64,000 nt of DNA from Paraspadella gotoi (lineage: Eukaryota; Chaetognatha). Below the pieces are notes generated by a model. It saw only the letters and a list, made by a program, of their open reading frames with translations. It had not been told where the DNA came from and did no database searches. Positions 57,254 to 64,000 of the stretch are shown here, piece after piece. Each line of letters starts with the position of its first letter. Within the stretch, counting starts at the first letter, position 1. Both the position numbers and the translations under genes were made by a program. Location of the stretch: positions 964,089 through 1,028,088 of the forward strand of contig CM119265.1 of the NCBI GenBank assembly GCA_051294375.1, given 5' to 3'.

Positions 57254-58391
57254 ATTGTGACAATTGCGTCGTGACGGTGTCAACGTGACAGCGTCGACGT
57301 GACACGAACGTTGCGGGATGACGTCGTCACTCAACGTGACGCGTTAACGAGTCCGTCCCTTTTTGTATCGATCGTGCCTTTGTCACGCTCGCCGTAGCAG
57401 TGGTTGCAAAGGGCATGCAAATGTTTCTCTGAATTAATTCTAATATTGTCTATGATGAAATCACAAACTTGGCGATAGGTGATAATTTTTAAATGAGATT
57501 TTTATTAATATTATGCGTTTAATATATTTTTCGTGACTACCGCGTTTCTCTAAATGTTTTCTCAGAATCTCGTTCTGCGCTTTTTATTTTGTTTTATGAC
57601 AACCCCATCTATCTCAAATAAAATTCATATTTCATTATCGTTTTAATGTTTTTTTGTTTTGTTTTGTTTTTTTTTTTACCAAATGACACTTTTTTAAATA
57701 TTGAATTTTTTTACGAATGTTTTTATAAATTGAAACCCAATCAACAGTGAAATCAATTAATTATTGAATTAAATTCATTAATCAATAAGTAAATTCAAAC
57801 CCTAGCTAAAAGAGACTTTCAATTATTTGGTTCAGTTAGTGTAATTTTTTATCTTCTTCTTTGTTGTGTGATGGTGTAACCTTTCGAGTGGCCGAGTAGT
57901 TCTAGCTTTTGTATTTCTTTTTTTATCTGTACATCTTTGTTTATAATTTTTGGTGTCATTTTTTTAAAACAAATTTTCGAGTTTTTTTTTTATGGGAGAT
58001 TTTTATTAAAAACGTTTTTATTTCTGTTAAAATATAAAATTGCGAAAAATCGTTTCTCTTTAATTCGGTTTAGCTGTAATTTACAATGAGGGACGCTAAC
58101 TACATTTCATTTTAAAGTAATATAACTCTTATTAGTTTTAAAAGCTTTTAATTATTATAGCAAGTTTTAGCAACTGCGAAGAATCTCAAAGGTAAGCAAA
58201 GTTCTAAAGATGCATGAAAAGAAAGAAAATCACTATTATCGCTAATTCCCTGAAAAGCAATAATCCGTTTTTTTTTTTGTTTTTTTTACAAAAACCTTTT
58301 TTCTTTTCAATCCGACTGGGATATATTCACAATTATATTCGCATAAATGTTTTCCCCATCTCATTTCTTTGGTTTCCCACTGCTTCCCATC
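57254..58391. other. 3' UTR of HMG-box gene and convergent spacer
   Basis: The first 370 bp contain repeated GTGAC/GTCAC motifs and the poly(A) signal AATAAA at 57617-57622, so most of this is probably HMG-gene 3' UTR. The rest is AT- and T-rich and probably includes the 3' end of the convergent minus-strand Cys-rich gene. Confidence 0.55.
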
Positions 58392-59781
58392 TCATATCCT
58401 CTCCCAGTTCTCCTTTTCTTCATCCCATCTCACTTTCCTAATCGCTCTCCATCTGCCCCTCCGGCCGCCGGCGATCCTTTCCGGCAGCGAACGCCCTTTC
58501 CTGATGCTAAACCACTCTGAAGTGCAATCGCTCTTGTTGAGAATTCCCTCCATCGTACAGAAGCAGCCGATGCGTACATTGTTCATCCAGATGTGGATCG
58601 GAGCGCCGGGGTAACACCTGTTCCAATTTGGATGGGATCCGGGGAGGGTTGTTGCAATTACGGGATTGTGTCCACATTGATTTCATAACCTTCATTCGAT
58701 AAATAAGCTGTCTTGCCCAAGACTTTAAAACATTCTAGGGTCGGTTCAGAACTCTCTCTTTCTTACAAGATGATAACATCAGGAGCCTCCTTGTGTTGGA
58801 GTTACTATTACTACTACTACTATTACTATGCAGTATCATCAAAATACTGTGTATAAAAATGCGACCACCCATATAAAGTATACTATAAGTAATATTTTTC
58901 TTAAGTATCGCTTTGATTGCAACCAACCTACCACCATCTACTGAACTCTTTCTCATCCTATTTACCCTTTTAATTGTATAAAACTGAAATGCCATTGTTC
59001 TTGTATCCTTTTGACCTCAGTTACGACCTTTTTGTTTGTATGCCACATTGTTTTGAAATTGATTCAACCAATATAAAAAAAAAATTATCCATGCATTCAA
59101 TAAATGAGCATTCTTGTCCCTGACTTTGGACTGGCTAGGGTGGTTGCAGGCCTCACAAGATAATAACATAGCAGGTCCGTGAAAGCTTTTAATCGGGACT
59201 CTCTCTATCTAGTTTAGGGTGACTTTTATTTTAAGTGGTTTTTCATGGTAATTATCCTTTCTTTTTCGTTGTTTGAGAGATTAACAAAGTTTGATTTTTA
59301 TTTTGCAACGAATTTTATTTTTATAAGAGCAGACATGTTTCGGCTCACAATACGAGCCTTCTTCAGCGCACATGAGTTATGAACTTGATACAAGTTTTTA
59401 GTTAAAGTAAAGAGAGAGAGAGAGAGAGAGGGTTAAAGGTTTCCAACAAAGAATTGAGTAAGGACAGTGATCAGTGGTGAGGACAGATTTTTGGAAGTGG
59501 CTAGTTTGAATAAGTTTTGAAAAGAAGTGAAAATTGGTGAGAGAGAGAGAGAGAGAGACAAAATAAATAAATAATTACATTTGAGCAATGTACAACATAG
59601 ATAAAGATAATGGAAACTGTTTAATAACAAATTGAAATAAATTAATTTTTGAAATTGAAATTGAAAAGTTGAAAATTGAAATTGAGAAGTTGAAAATTTG
59701 AGATTTTAGAGAGATAGATAAGTAAAGATTGTAGTGAAATATAAGAATTAAGAAAGAGCTCAAAATGAGCTGGGCCCCCCC

Positions 59782-59825
<44 letters not shown>

Positions 59826-60409
59826 TTTAACTAAAAACTTGTATCAAGTTCATAACTCATGTGCGCTGAAGAAGGCTCGTATTGTGAGCCGAAACATGTC
59901 TGCTCTTATAGAAAAACTAAAATTCGTTGCAAAATAAAAATCAAACTTTGTTAAGTGGTTTTTCAAAAACCGCGGTCGGCGAAAGTAAAATTGAGCCCTA
60001 GTTTATTTACTCCCTGAAGACCTGGCTCCCCCTCACGATGAAGGTGTATAATGTTTAAAAGAAAGTTGCAATTTCATGAGAGGATCGCATCTGTTCAATT
60101 ACTATCGACTGATGGCATCTCTCCATCCTAACCATTTTCCTTTTCATTCTACCTCAGTTACCTTACCTCCTTTTTAACTCACCCGCATTTCTTAATCTCG
60201 CATTTCCACTTTCCATCGACGCAGTAGCATTGATTACAATACTCGTCCGGGCCGTAGGTCCCGTTAAGAATCTTGTCCTTTCTTTCGATCTGCATGGGAT
60301 CGCATTCCGCGTTGGGATCTCTGACTATCTCCGGTTTCTTTTGACATCCGTCGATGAGGACGACGAAGACGAGGACGACGAAGAGGAAGAGGCTTTTCGT
60401 GGAAGACAT
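58392..60409 (-). CDS. Secreted cysteine-rich protein with pacifastin/VWC-like modules
   Basis: Two exons on the minus strand: 60409-60183 and 58617-58392. The first exon appears to end in a stop (KKCG then TGA), but that TGA is part of the donor TGC GG|GTGAGT. The second exon opens after TTGGAACAG and continues in phase, giving 150 residues. A hydrophobic signal peptide (SLFLFVVLVFVVLI) precedes the mature chain. Cysteines lie at 22, 36, 58, 61, 63, 70, 75, 77, 94, 96 and 107. CNQCYCVDGKWKCEIKKC resembles a pacifastin light-chain or single VWC module, and GCFCTMEGILNKSDC looks like a shorter second one. There are two N-glycosylation sequons (NGT at 49, NKS at 103) and a basic tail (GGRRGRWRAIRK). 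Protease inhibition or defence would suit such a protein, but the function is not shown. Confidence 0.75.
59332..59366 (-). ncRNA. Hammerhead-ribozyme-like motif, left arm
   Basis: Minus-strand reading: CTGAAGA, stem GGCTC / loop / GAGCC, then GAAAC ATGTC. CUGANGA, GAA and the A-U closing of a very short, palindromic stem III (ACATGT) fit a type I hammerhead core. An unpaired A between CTGAAGA and stem II departs from the consensus. Confidence 0.4.
59866..59900 (+). ncRNA. Hammerhead-ribozyme-like motif, right arm
   Basis: Same 35-nt motif as the left arm, on the plus strand. CTGAAGA at 59866, GAAAC at 59891 and the presumed cleavage triplet GTC ending at 59900. GCG before and TGC after could pair as a short stem I. 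Confidence 0.4.
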
Positions 60410-61069
60410 CGTTGTCTTATCAATAGGAGTACAGGGTGTGTCGCAAAGAATTCGAGACTGTATTGTTAAAGTTAAGACGCAATTGGTTTCATTAACCTTT
60501 TTTTAACGAAATAGTTATTCTTAATCGACGATTAATGTTTTTAGATATGAATGCTTCGAAGTTATACGAAAAAGACGTCAGTAATACGGAAGGAATAGAA
60601 ATTAAATTTGATGAAATGAAAAATCGAGGAAATAAAAAAAAAGTTTATTTGGATGTAATCTAAGGGGGAGTCCGCGTCAGAGACCCCGGTTTGATATAAA
60701 ATTAGATACAAAAATAAGAATACATTCATTTTTTATTTTTAGCTTCTTATGATCAATGTAAAGAAATCTTAATTTGAAAAAAAAATATATTAGTAACAGT
60801 AGAAAAACTTTTTATTATAAATTTTATTTTAAAACTTCCCTTAACCCTAACTACCCTTAATCCTTAATTACCCTTATTTGTTTGAGCTAGAAAATAAATT
60901 GTTTGTTTATGTACGAGTTTTATTAAGAAATAAAAATTTTAGATCTGTTTTGGCTTCAATCAGGGCAAAAAACGTATTGATTTATGAAATAAATATTTTT
61001 TCAGATTTTGAAGTTTGAAAAGAGAAAGTCTATAAAAATATTTGTTTTACAAATCAGTTTATTTTTATG

Positions 61070-61098
61070 CTGATGAAGGTTTACATTAAAGCTGAAAC
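61070..61098 (+). ncRNA. Hammerhead-ribozyme-like motif (no GTC)
   Basis: An exact CTGATGA, an imperfect stem (AGGTTT / AAAGCT) and GAAAC, but followed by ATATTT rather than a cleavable triplet. Probably a decayed copy. Confidence 0.3.
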
Positions 61099-61141
61099 AT
61101 ATTTAAAATTTTTTTTTTTTAATTTACAACTGTCAAAAGCG

Positions 61142-61179
61142 CTGATAAAGACTCGAAAATCTCTGAGTCGAAACATGTC
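61142..61179 (+). ncRNA. Hammerhead-ribozyme-like motif (core substitution)
   Basis: CTGATAA, stem GACTC / GAGTC, GAAACATGTC. One core G is A, so activity is doubtful. GCG before and TGC after match the other copies. Confidence 0.3.
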
Positions 61180-62460
61180 TGCAACTTATTAATAATAAAA
61201 TCGTTGTAACAATTCAAAATTCCTTGTAAATCTCTATACAACAATGAAAAAAAAGGATATACCATGGATTTTTTTTTAATAAAATTTGTTATACATATAC
61301 AAATAATTTATTTTAAACAAAAATATCAATTAAAATAAATTTAATTATTATTAATTATATAATTATAAAAATTATATTATTGTATAAAAAAGTATATATT
61401 ACTGTAAAAACAAAAAACTCGATGATATAGGGAAAATAAAATTAAATGGATTAACAAAGCACCGACCATTGGTAGCTAAGGTTGGTTGCGGACATTAAAA
61501 AAAAGTATTAAATCTAAATAAAATTCAAATTTTAATAAAAAAAATTAAAAAATTTAAATATATATGTATATTTTGTATTATTGTATTATTATAATATTGT
61601 ATTATTGTATAGTATTACTGTGCTAACAGACTCGACGTTTAAAGGAAAAAAAAAGTAATGCGAATAATAAATTACCAAGTAGTAAAGGTTAGTTATGATC
61701 ATTGAAATTTAAACTTACCTTTAATGATTTTAACCTTAATCTTTAATCATGAATATTAATCCTCAACTTAACTTTTATTTATAATTTAATTTTAAATTTA
61801 AAATTAAGAATGTTTTTAAATTTTAAACAAAACCGTGAATGTTAAGAAAATACGGCCAGATTTTTTTTTTCGCTTTCACCGAACGGGATCTCTGAAGAGC
61901 CCCAATTATGTTCGATTTTTCGAGACGAAAACGACAACAACAACGACTACAACAACAACAACGACGACTTAGGTCGCGACCTCTGAAAAGATTCTGGAAA
62001 AAATCCAGACTTTAATCTCATTAGTTCGATTTTGATGAAATAAATCTTGGACGGTTTTGGAGTAAATCTTGGTAAATCTTAGATTTGGGCGGTCGTGAGG
62101 GAAAAGGGTGTGACCAATCGGTCTCAGTATTGATTGATTATGAAAACAGGACTGACATCAGTAAAAAGTGTTGACATTTTTGGAATACAAATAAAAACGG
62201 TAATTTCAATATATTGCGCCGCAGTAACTTCCTTTCACGTGTATTTCTGAGTGATCACGTAATTAAGAACGTAATTAAGATGGCATACACTGTATCAGAA
62301 TTTAATCTTTAATTTGTTTAATTTATTTTTTAATTTGTTTAATTATTTCTTTTGTAGACATAGTGAAAGGACTTCGTTTCGTTGCGTTTTTAAATTGAAA
62401 GAGAAAACAAAGTTTGTTTTTTGTTTACAAACAAAGAAGTTTATTTCTTTAAGTTTGTCC

Positions 62461-62494
62461 TTGGTGAAGACTCGAAAAAGAGTCGAAACATGTC
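62461..62494 (+). ncRNA. Hammerhead-ribozyme-like motif at the tip of a long hairpin
   Basis: TTGGTGAAGACTC, loop, GAGTCGAAACATGTC, with a perfect 11-bp stem I on either side (TTTCTTTAAGT at 62444-62454 and ACTTAAAGAAA at 62496-62506). The pairing continues imperfectly outward to about 62398 and 62556. The CTGA of the core is changed to TTGG. Confidence 0.35.
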
Positions 62495-62611
62495 CACTTA
62501 AAGAAATCAACTACGTTGTTTGTAAACAAAAACAAACTTTGTTGTCTCTTTCAATGATTTTTTTCAAAATTATAACGTTTCACAAAGGTCATACCAAATA
62601 TGAACTAAATT

Positions 62612-62820
62612 TTTTTAGTCGGATCTGCTTACAGCAGATCCCGACTCTATAAAGTATAATCCACTCAATCTTGTCGAATTATAATAAATTATGCAAAAAA
62701 AAAAAAAAAAAAAATGATGTCCGTCCGTCCCCCTTAGCAAAAAACTTCAATTACTCGTGATTGGATGGATGGATTGAAATGAAATTTTGTGTGTGGGTAG
62801 GGAAGTGTGTGAATCACAAA
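62612..62820 (-). mobile_element. Repeat family E, inverted copy
   Basis: Hairpin AGTCGGATCTGCT / AGCAGATCCCGACT at 62617-62646, CCGTCCGTCC tract and TGTGTGTGGGTAGGGAAGTG, the reverse complement of landmarks in 23150-23602. Confidence 0.6.
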
Positions 62821-63040
62821 CTTATTCTGTCTGTCCCTAACTTAGCCTCTCTTCACCATTGAACACTGTCCTTTCTCAACTCTGTGTTGGAAAACTTTGC
62901 CCTCCCTCTGTTTGACTTTCTCTCTCTCTCTCTCTCTCTCCCCCTTCTTTATGCACAAAGTTCGAAATGTGAACCGAAACATGTCCGTTTTTCAATTAAT
63001 AAACTCAATAAATTCAATTTTTTCTCTATAAGTTGTCGAT

Positions 63041-63145
63041 TTGTATGAAATTGGTGCAACCAATTGGTGGTTCAAGGCCTTCATCACTATTACAAGATAA
63101 TGACATTGCAGGTCCCTGCAAGCTTCAATCAAGACTCTCCTTAGA
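63041..63145 (+). mobile_element. Repeat family B, rightmost copy
   Basis: TATGAAATTGGTGCAACCAA with an internal deletion, then TACAAGATAATGACATTGCA, GGTCCCTGCAAGCTTCAATC. It lies about 200 bp upstream of the methyltransferase start. Confidence 0.75.
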
Positions 63146-63356
63146 ATGAAACTCCAATTAATCATGATTATATCAAACTTTTTAAAAGCCAAATGAATCT
63201 AGCTGAACCACTGGCAAAAACCAGTTTTAACACTTGAAAAATATTGAGAGAAAAAAAAAAAACCACGCCCCAAAATTAAAAGGAAATATCAATACCCGAT
63301 CTTCAATTTATTTTCTTCCTAATCCCAATTATCAATTCATCGAATTTAACTCAACA

Positions 63357-63556
63357 ATGAACTCGGACAAGCCGGACGTGTACTCGCGCCACAATCAACT
63401 CCAACGCCATTACGCCAGGATTCCCTGGCGCGAGTTGAGACGGTCCGTAGACACGTTGCCCGGTTTCGATCGTGTCTTGGATTTGGGTTGTGGCAGCGGA
63501 GAAGTCACCAGGAATTTGGCAGAATTTCTAGCTGATCTCCCGAGGAAAGATGGAAG
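63357..63556 (+). CDS. Class I SAM-dependent methyltransferase, juvenile-hormone-acid-methyltransferase-like (first exon only)
   Basis: One exon from ATG to the donor GGAAG|GTAAAT, 66 codons plus two bases; the gene continues to the right of the window. The start DVYSRHNQLQRHYA is like the PELYxxxNxLQ start of arthropod JHAMT-type proteins, and VLDLGCGSGEVT is SAM-binding motif I. Enzymes of this group methylate juvenile hormone acids or farnesoic acid in arthropods, but many lineages have JHAMT-like paralogues of unknown substrate, so only the fold is firm. The intron begins with a T run of about 38 bases. Confidence 0.7.
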
Positions 63557-63566
63557 GTAAATAACA

Positions 63567-63607
<41 letters not shown>

Positions 63608-64000
63608 CTGAAATAAAAGAGACAATTTGACAATTAAGACAATAAGAAGATTAAACGATTAAACGATGAGTATTGAGCAAGAAAAATTGCACTAATGGCA
63701 CTAAAAATAAAATTCAAACAATTAAGGATCATTGCGGACATTGCAAATTGGAAAAGTATTAAATATATCAATGAAAATCATGAGTGAATTTTAGCATTAC
63801 ACTAGGCCATTTGCTATTTTTTTTTTTTTTTAGTCATAGACAGAAACTTGGCAAATGAAAAAAAAGTAAATACTATCATTATGGTACCTAACATTTATAC
63901 TAGGCCATTGCCTCTTTTATGGTGAACTAAAATCCACTGACCGTTGATCAGCGGCCATTGGTACAGGAGGCCTGCAGGTCATTCACCTCCCAGTCCAATG
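63557..64000 (+). other. Methyltransferase intron to window end
   Basis: It starts with a poly(T) run (63570-63607), then AT-rich sequence with a weak repeat F match at 63640-63760, and a family C SINE beginning about 63910 (GACCGTTGATCAGCGGCCAT) that is cut by the window end. Confidence 0.65.

Larger units (their letters stand above)
59246..59950. mobile_element. Foldback element with hammerhead-like motifs, flanked by a 15-bp direct repeat
   Basis: Inverted arms of about 130 bp (59281-59410 and 59819-59953) are nearly identical. The flanks share TTAAGTGGTTTTTCA at 59231-59245 and 59951-59965, which looks like a target-site duplication. Between the arms are (GA)n and (CT)n runs and an AT-rich unique section. 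Each arm carries a hammerhead-like motif and a shared 3' segment (TTCGTTGCAAAATAAAAATC). Penelope-like retroelements and retrozymes are known to carry hammerhead ribozymes, and their copies often sit in inverted arrangement; no coding part is left here. Confidence 0.55.
58618..60182. other. Intron of the Cys-rich gene, with repeats and a foldback element
   Basis: About 1.57 kb. It contains repeat B copies at 58665-58790 and 59053-59195 and a foldback element at 59246-59950 with inverted arms 59281-59410 and 59819-59953. No other coding region seen. Confidence 0.75.
60410..63356. other. Intergenic, AT-rich, with repeats and hammerhead-like motifs
   Basis: No gene supported. Contents: repeat F landmarks across 60830-62285, hammerhead-like motifs at 61070-61098, 61142-61179 and 62461-62494, an imperfect long hairpin at 62398-62556, repeat E inverted at 62612-62820, a (CT)n tract near 62920, and repeat B at 63041-63145. 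Confidence 0.6.

Noticed and set aside
56543-57334. 263-codon open frame on the minus strand
   Set aside because: It is antisense to the last exon of the HMG-box gene, whose plus frame joins the preceding exon in phase. The antisense frame has no domain and follows from the GC-rich codon pattern.
60179-60409. Single-exon 76-residue gene ending KKCG
   Set aside because: The apparent stop TGA is inside a consensus donor, and a second exon at 58392-58617 continues in phase with further cysteines.

Overview
The window looks like nuclear DNA of an invertebrate animal, most probably an arthropod or a close protostome relative. It has short GC-richer exons in AT-rich, repeat-filled DNA, GT-AG introns, several tRNA-derived SINE-like repeats, a cluster of miR-279-family hairpins (a protostome microRNA family), a pacifastin/VWC-like secreted cysteine-rich protein and the 5' exon of a juvenile-hormone-acid-methyltransferase-like gene. 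I cannot name the species. The sequence is a draft scaffold with three N gaps (23872-24140, 31864-31888, 53064-53088).

Layout. 1-627 (+): the 3' coding end of an unrecognised disordered protein. 1544-2149 (+): four tandem miR-279-family precursor hairpins. 2349-6179 (-): MNS1, a ciliary coiled-coil microtubule inner protein, with its C-terminal exon not found. 7402-11059 (+): CHTOP, divergent from MNS1. 17234-19208 (+): a Rho GTPase with unusual P-loop and G4 residues. 24667-32410 (+): an SLC17-type major facilitator transporter, interrupted by a roughly 1 kb inverted repeat that looks like an assembly foldback. 36491-43482 (+): a 1768-residue protein with an enormous disordered Ser-rich N-terminus and a C-terminal caspase domain whose catalytic Cys is Ser. 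44425-57253 (+): an HMG-box protein whose 8.8 kb first intron holds a hAT-type element with a clean 8-bp target duplication and a decayed LTR retrotransposon. 58392-60409 (-): a two-exon secreted Cys-rich protein; its intron carries a foldback element with hammerhead-ribozyme-like motifs. 63357-63556 (+): first coding exon of a methyltransferase.

The genes do not form a pathway; this is an ordinary animal gene neighbourhood. The most interesting signals are the microRNA cluster, the pseudo-caspase, the hammerhead-like motifs in foldback elements, the transporter palindrome, and a minisatellite that reiterates a functional 5' splice site. All exon joins were inferred by hand from splice consensus, reading-frame continuity and remembered family sequence patterns; no alignment or search was run.
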